DNA of 64,000 nucleotides from Pseudomonas sp. N40(2020). Lineage in GTDB: Bacteria; Pseudomonadota; Gammaproteobacteria; Pseudomonadales; Pseudomonadaceae. Each line of letters begins with the position of its first letter. Positions within the stretch are counted from its first letter, which is position 1. Positions 9,035-17,859 of this stretch are shown here, piece after piece. The position numbers and the translations under genes were made by a program. Location: assembly GCF_014472415.1 (NCBI RefSeq), contig NZ_JACSZV010000023.1, positions 32,279 through 96,278 on the forward strand, written 5' to 3'. The notes under the pieces were generated by a model that did not search any database, had not been told where the DNA came from, and saw nothing but the letters and a program-made list of their open reading frames with translations.

Positions 9035-10145
9035 AACCCAACACCTCCACCCGTTGCGCCCATTGCCCGGCGCGTTCACGCAATTGCTCGGCGTTCCACG
9101 GCGAACTGCTCACGGCAAGCAGCAGTTGCCCGAGCGCATGCCCCTGAATTCGCTCGATGCCACCCTGAAGCAATTTCACCCGCCCACCGAGGGCTGCAAA
9201 CAATGCCGCCAGATCCGGCTCATCACTGGCACTGCCGGTGAACTGCAAACGCAGCACCACCGCCGCCCCGGAGGATGATGACTGCACCTGTAAACGGCTC
9301 TGCAATTCTTCTGGCAACGCATGTTGCAGCGGCGCGAGCAGCGTCTGGCTGACCTCGTGCTGCGGATTGCCGAACACTTCCCACACCGGGCCTTGCTCGA
9401 CGACATGGCCGTGTTCCAGCACCACTACGCGGTCACAGATGTCGCGGATCACCGCCATTTCGTGAGTGATCAGGACGATGGTCAGGCCCAGACGTTTGTT
9501 GATCTCGCGCAGCAGGCCGAGGATCGACTGAGTCGTCTCCGGATCGAGCGCGGAAGTGGCCTCGTCGCAGAGCAAAATATCCGGGTCATGCACCAAGGCG
9601 CGGGCGATGCCGACACGCTGTTTCTGGCCACCGGAAAGCTGCGCCGGATAGGCCTTGTGCTTGGCCTGCAGGCCGACCAGTTCGAGCAGTTCGCGAACCT
9701 TTTTTTCGCGTTGTTCTTTTGGCACACCCGCGACTTTCAGCGGCAGTTCGACGTTCTGCCAAACCGTTTTCGCCGACATCAGATTGAAGTGCTGGAAGAT
9801 CATGCCGATCCGTCGGCGCAGGGCGACCAAGCGGTCTTCATCGAACTCGCCGATGTCCACCTGATCGATCAGCACCCTTCCTGAGGTCGGTTGTTCCAGA
9901 CGATTGATCGTGCGGATCAGCGACGACTTGCCCGCACCGCTGCGGCCGATGATGCCGAACACTTCGCCGCGCTGGATCGCCAGGTCGATGCCTTGCAGGG
10001 CAGCGACCGGGCCTTGCCGGCCTTCGTAGGTTTTGCCTAGGCCGATGAAGCGCACGTGGGCGCGGTTCAGCTTGGGATGCAATTCTGTACGTTCAGCATT
10101 CTTTAGCTCTGGAATATCCAGTCGCCGTTGGGTCGCGGCTGTCAT
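9024..10145 (-). CDS. metN: MetN-type ABC transporter ATP-binding protein
   Basis: A 373-residue ATPase energising the transporter. Walker A GRSGAGKSS lies at about residues 67-75, the signature LSGGQKQR near 170, and Walker B ILLCDEATSALD near 190. The C-terminal ~90 residues form the regulatory ligand-binding domain (NIL/ACT-like) typical of MetN. An N-terminal extension of about 30 residues precedes the usual MetN start. The ATG at 10145 follows GGAAAG and lies two bases after the stop of the substrate-binding gene. A start at 10160 is possible but would overlap that gene. Confidence 0.92.
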   Translation of the reverse strand: MTAATQRRLDIPELKNAERTELHPKLNRAHVRFIGLGKTYEGRQGPVAALQGIDLAIQRGEVFGIIGRSGAGKSSLIRTINRLEQPTSGRVLIDQVDIGEFDEDRLVALRRRIGMIFQHFNLMSAKTVWQNVELPLKVAGVPKEQREKKVRELLELVGLQAKHKAYPAQLSGGQKQRVGIARALVHDPDILLCDEATSALDPETTQSILGLLREINKRLGLTIVLITHEMAVIRDICDRVVVLEHGHVVEQGPVWEVFGNPQHEVSQTLLAPLQHALPEELQSRLQVQSSSSGAAVVLRLQFTGSASDEPDLAALFAALGGRVKLLQGGIERIQGHALGQLLLAVSSSPWNAEQLRERAGQWAQRVEVLGYVV

Positions 10146-10147
10146 GC

Positions 10148-10957
10148 TCAACTTTCCCACCCGGCCTGATACAGCTTGCCGTGGGCCTTATCCAGTGCCG
10201 CGCGGACGGCTGGCGAATGCTGGTAGATGTCGACGAATGTGATCAGGCGCGGATCGGTTTTGCTCTTCGGCTGGATCACGAACTGGATCACGTATTCCTT
10301 GTGATCGAGGCCGTCGAACAGCAACGCGGAACCGGCATCGAAGGTTTTCGCCAAGCGAATGTAGGCCGGGTAGCCCTGCACCAGATCGGCGTCGTCGTAG
10401 GCGCGCACCAGTTGCACGGCTTCGACCTGAAGGATTTTGATTTTCTTCGGGTTGGCGACGATGTCGTCTTCGGTGGCTTTGTAGCCGACCCCCGGCTTCA
10501 GGGTGATCAACCCGGCCTTGGCCAGCAGTTGCAGGCCGCGACCGCTGTTGATCGGGTCGTTGGCGATGGCGACGCTGGCGTCTTCAGGCAACTCGTCGAA
10601 GCTTTTGTATTTCTTCGAGTAGAGGCCGACGTTGTTGATGATCCCCGGGGCGAATGGCACCAGATCAAAACCGGCGGCAGCCTTGGCGTTCTCCAGGAAC
10701 GGGATGTGCTGGAAGTAGTTCACGTCGATGTCGCCAGCGGCGAGGCTGACGTTCGGCGCGATCCAGTCGGTGAACTCCACCAGTTCGACGTTCAGGCCTT
10801 GCTTGGAGGCTTCTTCGACGGCGGCTTCCAGCGGAATGGCGAAGGCGGCGGTAGTGCCGATTTTCAGCGCAGCGTCGGCGGCGAAGACGGCCGAGCTGAA
10901 CAGGCCGAGGGCCAGGGCCAGTGCTTTGACTGGGTGGGACAGGCGTTTCTTGGTCAT
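10148..10957 (-). CDS. metQ: MetQ/NlpA-family substrate-binding protein
   Basis: A 269-residue periplasmic binding protein of the NlpA/MetQ family. A signal peptide (KALALALGLFSSAVFAADA) ends in an AxA site. No lipobox cysteine is present, so it is probably a soluble periplasmic protein, unlike E. coli MetQ. The mature part starts LKIGTTAAFAIPLEAAVEE and contains the family segment SLAAGDIDVNYFQHIPFLE. The gene is separated from the upstream monooxygenase by a REP pair. True ligand unknown; context suggests methionine-like or other organosulfur compounds. Confidence 0.9.
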   Translation of the reverse strand: MTKKRLSHPVKALALALGLFSSAVFAADAALKIGTTAAFAIPLEAAVEEASKQGLNVELVEFTDWIAPNVSLAAGDIDVNYFQHIPFLENAKAAAGFDLVPFAPGIINNVGLYSKKYKSFDELPEDASVAIANDPINSGRGLQLLAKAGLITLKPGVGYKATEDDIVANPKKIKILQVEAVQLVRAYDDADLVQGYPAYIRLAKTFDAGSALLFDGLDHKEYVIQFVIQPKSKTDPRLITFVDIYQHSPAVRAALDKAHGKLYQAGWES

Positions 10958-11006
10958 AGTGGTTTTTCCAGTCAGTGCATGAAATGTGTGGTGTCTGGTC
11001 GGGCCT

Positions 11007-11073
11007 CTTCGCGAGCAGGCTCGCTCCCACATTTGGAATGCTTTCCCCTGTGGGAGCGAGCCTGCTCGCGAAG
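11007..11073. repeat. REP pair (BIME-like)
   Basis: Two oppositely oriented copies of the GCGAGCAGGCTCGCTCCCAC REP separated by about 20 bases. The pair sits inside the operon between the monooxygenase and metQ genes, where it may stabilise or attenuate the transcript. Confidence 0.85.
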
Positions 11074-11076
11074 CTT

Positions 11077-12429
11077 TTAGCGGCGGTACGAAGATCCGAT
11101 GTGTTGCTCAGGCAACTGTGCTTCGCCGTGAAACAGTTTTTCGCGCAAGCTGCCGCTGTCATACGCGGTCTTGTACGACCCACGCCGCTGCAACTCCGGA
11201 ATCACCAGCTCAATGAAATCGACATAGCTTTCCGGGGTGACGATGCGGGTCAGGTTGAAGCCGTCCAGACCGGTTTCGGCGATCCAGGATTCCAGTTCGT
11301 CCGCCACTTGCTCAGGCGAACCGACGACGGTGATATAGCGGCCACCGAGGGCATGCTGGTCGAGCAATTTGCGCCGGGTCCAGTCGTTGTTTTGCAGGTT
11401 CTTGGTCGCGGACTGAATGGCGTTGCTCTTCACGTACTGGATCGGTTCGTCGATTTCATACTGCGAAAAGTCGATGCCAGTGGACGCGGAAAAATGCGCC
11501 ACGCCGGCCTCGGCGCTGGCGTAGCTCGAGTACTCGGCATGCTTGGCCCATGCGGCTTCTTCAGTCTCGCCGACGATGACGTTAAGGCCCATGAACACCT
11601 TGATGTCCTCGGGATTGCGCCCGGCCTCGACGGCACTGGCGCGCACCTTGTCCACCTGCACTTTGGTCGACGGTTTGTTCTGGCCGCTGATGAACACGCA
11701 CTCGGCGTGACGCCCGGCGAACAGCAAACCACGATCAGAACTGCCGGCCTGAAACAGCACCGGTGTGCGCTGCGGCGACGGCTCGCAGAGGTGATAACCC
11801 TCGACCTGATAGAACTCGCCCTTGTGCTCGACCTTGTGCACTTTTTCCGGTTGGGCGTAGATACGCTGTTCGCGATCATTGAGCACCGCGCCGTTTTCCC
11901 AACTGCCTTCCCAGAGTTTGTAGAGCACCTCCAAATACTCGTCGGCCTGATCGTAGCGACGGTCATGCTCGACTTGCTCGCGCAGGCCCATGGCTTTGGC
12001 GGCGCTGTCCAGATAGCCGGTAACGATGTTCCAGCCGACGCGACCACGGCTCAAATTATCGAGGGTCGACATGCGTCGGGCGAACAGATACGGCGGCTCG
12101 TAAGTGAGGTTGGCGGTCAGGCCGAAACCGAGGTTTTGGGTGACAGCGGCCATCGCCGAAACCAGCAGCAACGGATCGTTGACCGGCAGCTGGATCGACT
12201 CTTTCAGGGTGACATCCACCGAGTTCTGATAGACGTCGTACACGCCAACGATGTCGGCGATGAACAATCCGTCGAACAGCCCGCGCTCCAGCAACTGCGC
12301 CAGCTCGGTCCAGTATTCAATGGTGTTGTAGCGAGTCGAGGTGTCGCGCGGATGCGTCCACAAGCCATGGTTGATGTGGCCGATGCAGTTCATGTTGAAC
12401 GCATTGAGCAGGATTTTTTTCTTCGCCAT
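11077..12429 (-). CDS. LLM-class flavin monooxygenase, NtaA/SnaA/DszA family
   Basis: A 450-residue cytosolic two-component flavin monooxygenase. The family uses FMNH2 and O2 to oxidise sulfones, nitrilotriacetate and similar substrates. The length fits DszA-type enzymes, and family segments include LNAFNMNCIGHINHGLW at the start, GRVGWNIVTGY near residue 140 and VLFQAGSSDRG near 230. The start codon overlaps the upstream sfnB stop as TGATG, so the genes are co-translated. Its pairing with SfnB-type flavoproteins and a transporter suggests oxidative cleavage of a C-S bond under sulfur starvation. No flavin reductase gene is nearby. Confidence 0.88.
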   Translation of the reverse strand: MAKKKILLNAFNMNCIGHINHGLWTHPRDTSTRYNTIEYWTELAQLLERGLFDGLFIADIVGVYDVYQNSVDVTLKESIQLPVNDPLLLVSAMAAVTQNLGFGLTANLTYEPPYLFARRMSTLDNLSRGRVGWNIVTGYLDSAAKAMGLREQVEHDRRYDQADEYLEVLYKLWEGSWENGAVLNDREQRIYAQPEKVHKVEHKGEFYQVEGYHLCEPSPQRTPVLFQAGSSDRGLLFAGRHAECVFISGQNKPSTKVQVDKVRASAVEAGRNPEDIKVFMGLNVIVGETEEAAWAKHAEYSSYASAEAGVAHFSASTGIDFSQYEIDEPIQYVKSNAIQSATKNLQNNDWTRRKLLDQHALGGRYITVVGSPEQVADELESWIAETGLDGFNLTRIVTPESYVDFIELVIPELQRRGSYKTAYDSGSLREKLFHGEAQLPEQHIGSSYRR

Positions 12430-13622
12430 CAGATGGTCCCCCGCAGCGGCGGTTTTTCATCGTTGAGGTAGTAATTGCCCACCGCGTGATACTTCCAGCG
12501 CACCGGGTCGTGCAGGGTGTGCACGCGGGCGTTGCGCCAGTGACGGTCGAGGCCGTGCTCGATCAGGGTGGCCTGACTGCCGGCCAGTTCGAACAAGGTG
12601 CTGCCGGCGGCGAGGGAGATTTCCGTGCTGATCGCACGTGCCTCGGCCACCGCAATCGAGGCGGCGGCGACCGTTTCGGCGTTGGTCTCGGCCTGAGCCT
12701 TGTCGAGGAACTCGCCGGAGCGCTCCAGCAGTGCCTCGGTGGCGTGCAGGCGAATGCTCAAGTGGCCAAAGCTTTTCAGCGTCAGCGGGTCTTCGGTGGC
12801 TTTGTCGTTGCCGGAGTCGATCCATGGCCGCGTCTTGCTTCGCACAAAGTGCAATGCATCTTCGTAAGCGGCGCGGGCAATGCCGGTATCGATGGCGGCA
12901 TGAAGAATCTGCGCCAGCGGGCCGACGGTGGTCGGACGTTCGAAAGCGCTCTGGAACGGGATCACGTCTTCGGCGGCGACGTACACGTCCTCGAACACCA
13001 CCGAACCGCTGCCGGTGGTGCGCTGGCCGAAGCCACTCCAGTCGTCGATCACCGTCAGGCCTTTGCTCTCGCGCGGCACGAACGCCAGTTGCTGCACGCC
13101 GTTTTCATCGACCACGGACGTTGGAATGCGCTGCGCGTAAATCGCGCCGGTCGCATAAAACTTGCGACCGTTGATGCGGTAGCCATCGCCGTCGCGCTTG
13201 AGGCTGGTGACACGGTCGTGGGCGGTTTTGGTGCCCAGTTCCGCCAGAGCATTACCGAAACGCTGGCCGGCCAATACCTCGGCGTACAGCCGTTGTTTCT
13301 GCGCGTGGCTGCCGTTCACCCGTAGCACTTCGAGGGCGTAGAAATGGTTCTGCGGAATCTGCCCGAGAGAGCCGTCAGCCTGAGCGATCAGGGCGATGAC
13401 TTTGGCCAGGGTCACGTTCGACACGCCAGCGCCGCCGTATTCTTTCGGCACGCTGATGCCCCACAGGCCGGAGCGGGAAAACACGTCGAGTTCCGGCAGC
13501 GGCAGGCGACGTTCACGGTCGCGCAGGGCGCTGTCGCGTTTGAAATCTTCGGCCAGATCGCTGGCGACGATCAGGGCTTGCTCATCGCTGGTGATGACCG
13601 CGACGGGATGGAAAAGAGTCAT
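12429..13622 (-). CDS. sfnB: SfnB-family sulfur acquisition oxidoreductase
   Basis: A 397-residue flavoprotein of the acyl-CoA dehydrogenase superfamily, in the SfnB branch linked to dimethyl sulfone use in Pseudomonas. DszC desulfurisation monooxygenases share the fold. Visible are the N-terminal helical domain (GLWGISVPKEYGGAGVSNV), the flavin-binding strand region (DDWSGFGQRTTGSGSVVFEDV) and the C-terminal helices ending HTLHDPVRWKYHAVG. The ATG at 13622 follows GGAGAAACAC. It is paralogous to the next gene upstream. The catalytic base seen in true acyl-CoA dehydrogenases is not obvious. Confidence 0.9.
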   Translation of the reverse strand: MTLFHPVAVITSDEQALIVASDLAEDFKRDSALRDRERRLPLPELDVFSRSGLWGISVPKEYGGAGVSNVTLAKVIALIAQADGSLGQIPQNHFYALEVLRVNGSHAQKQRLYAEVLAGQRFGNALAELGTKTAHDRVTSLKRDGDGYRINGRKFYATGAIYAQRIPTSVVDENGVQQLAFVPRESKGLTVIDDWSGFGQRTTGSGSVVFEDVYVAAEDVIPFQSAFERPTTVGPLAQILHAAIDTGIARAAYEDALHFVRSKTRPWIDSGNDKATEDPLTLKSFGHLSIRLHATEALLERSGEFLDKAQAETNAETVAAASIAVAEARAISTEISLAAGSTLFELAGSQATLIEHGLDRHWRNARVHTLHDPVRWKYHAVGNYYLNDEKPPLRGTI

Positions 13623-13642
13623 GTGTTTCTCCAGAGGTCTGG

Positions 13643-14884
13643 TCAAATCCAGGAATGGCGAGCCGGCAACGTGCCGTTGAGGCGATAGGCGCCGACCGCG
13701 TGATATTTCCAGCGCACCGGATCGTGCAGGGTGTGTACCCGGGCGTTGCGCCAGTGGCGGTCGAGGTTGAATTCGGCGAGGGTCGCGCGGCTGCCGGCCA
13801 GTTCGAAGAGTTTTTCGCTGGCCAGCAGCGAGATCTCGGTGGTCAGCACTTTGGCTTCGGCCACGGCAATCGAGGCGCGGGCGGCGGATTCGGCGGTCAG
13901 CGGCGCAGCGTGTACCTGATCGAGCACTTGCCCGGCCTTGCGCAGCAGCGCTTCGGCGGCGTGCAGTTCGATTTTCAGTTTGCCGATGTCGGCGATCACG
14001 TAGAGGTCATCGCTGGCGCGTTCGACCTTGGCATCGATCCACGGCCTTGCGCGGGTTTTGACGAATTCGATGGCGTCGTCAATGGCGCCACGGGCGATCC
14101 CGGCGTCGATCGCAGCCTGGATCAACTGGGACACGGCGCCTTGGGTGTTTGGGGTTTCGTTGATCTTCCAGTTATCGACGACGAGGCTCGACTCGACGCG
14201 CACGTTGTTCAGCAGAATCGTGCCACTGGCGGTGGTGCGCTGACCGAAGCCCGACCAGTCATCAACGATGCGCAGCCCTGGCGTACCGCGACGGACGAAG
14301 GCCAGCACTTGCTTGCCATCATCATTGAGCGCCTTGACTGCGACCCAGTGCGCAAACAGCGCGCCGGTGGAGTAGAACTTCTGGCCGTTGATCACGTAGT
14401 CATCGCCGTCGGCGGTGATGCGCGCTTTCAGTTCCAGCGTGTTTTTGGTGCCGCGCTCAGGGCCGGCATTGCCGATGCGCCAGCCTTCCAACACGCTCTG
14501 GAACAGCTGTTGTTTCTGCTCTCCGGTCGCGCTGCCGAGCACCAGATTGATGATGCCGAACTGGTTCTGCGGGATCTGTCCCAGCGCCGGATCGGCGGCG
14601 GAAATGATCGCGAAGACCTCGGCCAATGTGACGAAGGAAACCTGCGGGCCACCGTATTCGCGCGGGATGGCAATGCTGCCCAGACCGCTGCGGGTGAACT
14701 GTTCGATTTCCGACCAGGGCAACTTGCGCTGGCGGTCGCGTTTGGCGGCCTGCACGCGGGCAACTTGCGCCAGCTCATGGGCGGCCTTGATGGCTTGGGC
14801 GTCGTTGCGCAAGACCTGCGCGGGCAACAACAACGGGGCGATGTCCAGATCAGACTGGACGTTTGCGTCTGCCAGACTGGACAT
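13643..14884 (-). CDS. SfnB-family oxidoreductase, second paralog
   Basis: A 413-residue paralog of the downstream sfnB gene. It shares GLGSIAIPREYGGPQVSFV, RIVDDWSGFGQRTTASGTI and the nearly identical C-terminal HWRNARVHTLHDPVRWKYHA. It is the first gene of the apparent six-gene minus-strand operon running to metI. The two paralogs are 20 bases apart. They may form a hetero-oligomer or act on different steps or chain lengths, which is inference. The promoter should lie in the AT-rich stretch 14900-15100. Confidence 0.88.
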   Translation of the reverse strand: MSSLADANVQSDLDIAPLLLPAQVLRNDAQAIKAAHELAQVARVQAAKRDRQRKLPWSEIEQFTRSGLGSIAIPREYGGPQVSFVTLAEVFAIISAADPALGQIPQNQFGIINLVLGSATGEQKQQLFQSVLEGWRIGNAGPERGTKNTLELKARITADGDDYVINGQKFYSTGALFAHWVAVKALNDDGKQVLAFVRRGTPGLRIVDDWSGFGQRTTASGTILLNNVRVESSLVVDNWKINETPNTQGAVSQLIQAAIDAGIARGAIDDAIEFVKTRARPWIDAKVERASDDLYVIADIGKLKIELHAAEALLRKAGQVLDQVHAAPLTAESAARASIAVAEAKVLTTEISLLASEKLFELAGSRATLAEFNLDRHWRNARVHTLHDPVRWKYHAVGAYRLNGTLPARHSWI

Positions 14885-15151
14885 CAGTGCCGCTCCTTGG
14901 CTGCACGCAATGCCCTGGCGATCTGCACTGGGGTGATTGTGTTCCGGACCATACTACCTACCTCACATCTCATGAAAAACGCCGCGAAAGTGCGGCGAAC
15001 GAAAGAATGTCCGGTGGTCCGGTGCATATACCCTAAGCGTGTATAAATATTAAATAAACTAACTTTTAGGAATATGTATAGAAGGGGTCATGGTCTGGAG
15101 GGTTAAGTGTTTCGTTGTGAGGAGCCCTGGCTCCTCACCTCGTCGAGCGTT

Positions 15152-15916
15152 TCACTCTTCGTGCGATTCGGCTGCCTTGCACACTGGCTTCAACGGAACC
15201 TTCAGATAAGGATTCACACACCCGATCTTCAACGTTCGCGGCGGCGCCCAGCGCGAGTTATTGCCGACCCGGTCGAGGATGCAATAGGTCACGTCCAGCC
15301 TCAGATCCTCGCCGGCTTCGACGATGACCGCTGGCGGCACCCAGACCTGAATGGGCAGCCCGACATCCGCTGCCGTGATCGGCGCCAGATCCATGCGCAC
15401 GTCGCCCCAGCGCAAAGTGATGGCGTCGTCCTCGGCCATGTTCAGGTATGGCTCGATGGTCAGCGGCACACCGCGTTTTATCTGGTTGGGGTTTACGCCC
15501 TGACGGCGGATGGTGTCGGGGATCGTCACTGGCGCCAGTTGCTGGTTTTCGTCTGCGCACACTGCCGAAGGTTGGCCACCGGGGCAATCGAGCTTGACCT
15601 GCACGCGGGTCGCCGCCGACAGCGCCGGTCCCTGGCCGACCTGCATCACCCGATAGTGGATACGCGCGGTGCCGTCGGCAATAAAACTCTCCGGCACCCG
15701 CAGTCTTACCGTTGTGCCGACGTCCTCGGCTGTCAGCACCTTTGATGCGACATAGCATTTGTTCCAGAACAGTTCGATCAGGTCGCCGCAGTCCATGTCG
15801 GGGTAGGGCGACACATCGACCAACAGGTGGGCGGCGGCAGCGAGGTTGATGCCGGTTTTTTGCGCGGGTGCCAGGGTCGGCGCTGCGAGTTCGGGGGTGT
15901 GCGAAGTGCGGGTCAT
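15152..15916 (-). CDS. Hypothetical protein with two Ig-like repeats
   Basis: A 254-residue protein of unknown function. The ATG at 15916 follows AAGGAG. The frame extends to 16009 without a ribosome site. Two internally similar beta-rich units are visible: GDLIELFWNKCYVASKVL...PESFIADG... and DAITLRWGDVRMDLAPI...PPAVIVEAG..., each about 75 residues and spaced ~110 apart. Such repeats recur in Pseudomonas surface or phage-tail-like proteins, but no signal peptide is present here. It stands alone, transcribed toward the sfnB operon. Confidence 0.65.
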   Translation of the reverse strand: MTRTSHTPELAAPTLAPAQKTGINLAAAAHLLVDVSPYPDMDCGDLIELFWNKCYVASKVLTAEDVGTTVRLRVPESFIADGTARIHYRVMQVGQGPALSAATRVQVKLDCPGGQPSAVCADENQQLAPVTIPDTIRRQGVNPNQIKRGVPLTIEPYLNMAEDDAITLRWGDVRMDLAPITAADVGLPIQVWVPPAVIVEAGEDLRLDVTYCILDRVGNNSRWAPPRTLKIGCVNPYLKVPLKPVCKAAESHEE

Positions 15917-16388
15917 CGATTTCTCTCCTTGGAGCCTTGCAGCGAAGTCCGTTTCTGGAAGAACAAAGTTTTGAATAAGCTGGCAATAAAACAATGAACA
16001 TTTGTTCAAGTTATATGCGCGTCGATTTAACTAAGTAGTGCCGGTTGGCGACTAGATAAGAGTGTGCGGGGAGGGGTGTCAATAGACGCTGTTAGTTAAT
16101 TCGTGAATTACGGGTTAATCAGAATTTTCCTACATTGCCGAAGCCGTATGCCTAGATGCTATGGTGAATAAGACCACAGAACTCAGGCTTTTTTGAAGGT
16201 TTGTGTACGGACTTATTTAAAGGCAGGCATTCAGCGTTCGGTAGGTAATAGACGAGTTTCATCTGTTGCAGAACATATATATGTAATGCATTGATTATGT
16301 TTTGTTTATATATATTGAGCGGGTTGGTGAGGGCGGGGTAAAGGTAACTTCCATCCGTGGAAGTCAGTGTGTCTACTTCTTGAGGTTC
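15917..16388. other. 472-base AT-rich intergenic region
   Basis: No gene seen. The GC content falls well below the flanks, with runs such as ACATATATATG and TTTATATATATTG. One perfect palindrome, TAATTCGTGAATTA, lies at 16097-16110. It contains the promoter region of the Ig-repeat gene and the 3' flank of the tcy operon. Confidence 0.55.
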
Positions 16389-17138
16389 TCAGGCGTGATT
16401 CAGGAACTTGCTGAGAAATTGTTGAGTGCGTTCTTCTTTCGGGTTGGCAAACAGCGCCTTGGCTTCGCCTTGCTCGACGATCACGCCCTTGTCGAAAAAC
16501 ACCACACGGTTGGCCACGTCGCGGGCGAAGCCCATTTCGTGAGTGACGATGACCATGGTGCGTTTCTCTTCGGCGAGACCACGGATGGTCGCCAGCACTT
16601 CGCCCACCAGTTCCGGATCGAGGGCCGAGGTCGGCTCGTCGAACAGGATCACTTCCGGCTCCATCGCCAGCGCCCGGGCAATCGCCACGCGCTGTTGCTG
16701 ACCACCGGACAGACGACGCGGATAGGCGTCCTCTTTACCGGCAAGGCCGACCTTGGCCAGCAGCTTCATGCCCAAGGCAATGGCTTGCTCGCGCGGCATC
16801 TTCTTGACCACGATCGGGCCTTCGATGATGTTTTCCAGGGCGGTGCGGTGGGGGAAAAGGTTGAAGTTCTGGAACACGAAGCCCACGTGCTGGCGCAGGT
16901 TGCGCACAAGGCTTTGCTGCTGGTTCAGCGGGCGGCTGGTATCGATCTCGATATCGCCGACCTTGATCCGGCCGCTGGTGGGTTCCTCAAGGAAGTTCAG
17001 GCAGCGCAGGAACGTCGTTTTCCCCGAGCCGCTGGGGCCGATGATCGCGACCACTTCGCCTTCCTTCACCTCGAGGTCGATGCCGTTAAGCACGACCTGA
17101 CCCTTGAATTGCTTGGTCAGTTTTTCCACGACAATCAT
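16389..17138 (-). CDS. tcyN: L-cystine ABC transporter ATP-binding protein TcyN
   Basis: A 249-residue ATPase of the polar amino-acid ABC family powering cystine import. Walker A GPSGSGKTT lies at about residues 34-42, the signature LSGGQQQR near 143 and Walker B VILFDEPTSALD near 162. It closely resembles E. coli TcyN (YecC). It is the last gene of tcyJ-tcyL-tcyN, four bases after tcyL. Confidence 0.93.
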   Translation of the reverse strand: MIVVEKLTKQFKGQVVLNGIDLEVKEGEVVAIIGPSGSGKTTFLRCLNFLEEPTSGRIKVGDIEIDTSRPLNQQQSLVRNLRQHVGFVFQNFNLFPHRTALENIIEGPIVVKKMPREQAIALGMKLLAKVGLAGKEDAYPRRLSGGQQQRVAIARALAMEPEVILFDEPTSALDPELVGEVLATIRGLAEEKRTMVIVTHEMGFARDVANRVVFFDKGVIVEQGEAKALFANPKEERTQQFLSKFLNHA

Positions 17139-17142
17139 GGGG

Positions 17143-17859
17143 TCAGGACTCCTGGTCGTGCCGATTGACCCGCTCTTCCAACTTGTTCTGGAAGTGCGAA
17201 AGCACCGTGGCCAGAATCCAGTAGATCAGCGCGGCGGCAAGATACATGGTGAAGACTTCAAAAGTCCGGGCGGTAATCAGCTGCGCCTGACGGAACAGTT
17301 CCGGCACCTGAATGGTGGCGGCCAGTGCCGTGTCCTTGACCAGCGAAATGAAGCTGTTGCCCAGCGGCGGCAATGCCGTGCGCATGGCCTGCGGCAGGAT
17401 GGCCCGGCGCAGGGTCTGCGCACGGGTCATGCCGATGCTCGCAGCGGCTTCCCACTGACCGCGTTCGATCGAACCGATCGCGGCGCGGAGGATTTCACAG
17501 GCGTAAGCGGCCATGTTCAGCGAGAAGCCGATGAGCGCAGCTGGCAGCGGATCAAGCTCGATTCCCAGTTGCGGGAAGCCGTAATAGATCACGAACAGCT
17601 GTACCAGTAACGGTGTCCCGCGAAAGAACGACACGTAGACGCGCGCCAGCCAGCTCACTGATTTGAAGCGCGACAGGCGCATCAGAGCCAGGCCGAAGCC
17701 CAGCAGCAAGCCGAAGAACATCCCGCCGAGGCTGAGGATCACCGTGAAATACGCGCCCTTGAGCAGGAAGGGCGCGGAGTTCAGCAACAGCTGAGTGGTT
17801 TCGGCGATTTGCTGGCTCAACTGCGGGAAGTGCGCTTCGAATTGAAATCCAACTTCCAT
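17143..17859 (-). CDS. tcyL: L-cystine ABC transporter permease TcyL
   Basis: A 238-residue inner-membrane permease closely similar to E. coli TcyL (YecS). Matching segments include GGMFFGLLLGF, FRGTPLLVQLF and the docking loop GQWEAAASIGMTRAQTLRRA. It has about 15 more N-terminal residues than E. coli, so an internal start is possible. The start codon shares a base with the tcyJ stop, giving translational coupling. Confidence 0.93.
   Translation of the reverse strand: MEVGFQFEAHFPQLSQQIAETTQLLLNSAPFLLKGAYFTVILSLGGMFFGLLLGFGLALMRLSRFKSVSWLARVYVSFFRGTPLLVQLFVIYYGFPQLGIELDPLPAALIGFSLNMAAYACEILRAAIGSIERGQWEAAASIGMTRAQTLRRAILPQAMRTALPPLGNSFISLVKDTALAATIQVPELFRQAQLITARTFEVFTMYLAAALIYWILATVLSHFQNKLEERVNRHDQES

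Noticed and set aside
14885..15151. Sigma-54 (-24/-12) promoter before the sfnB-type operon
   Set aside because: Expected from SfnR-type regulation, but no GG-N10-GC match was convincing on the minus strand.
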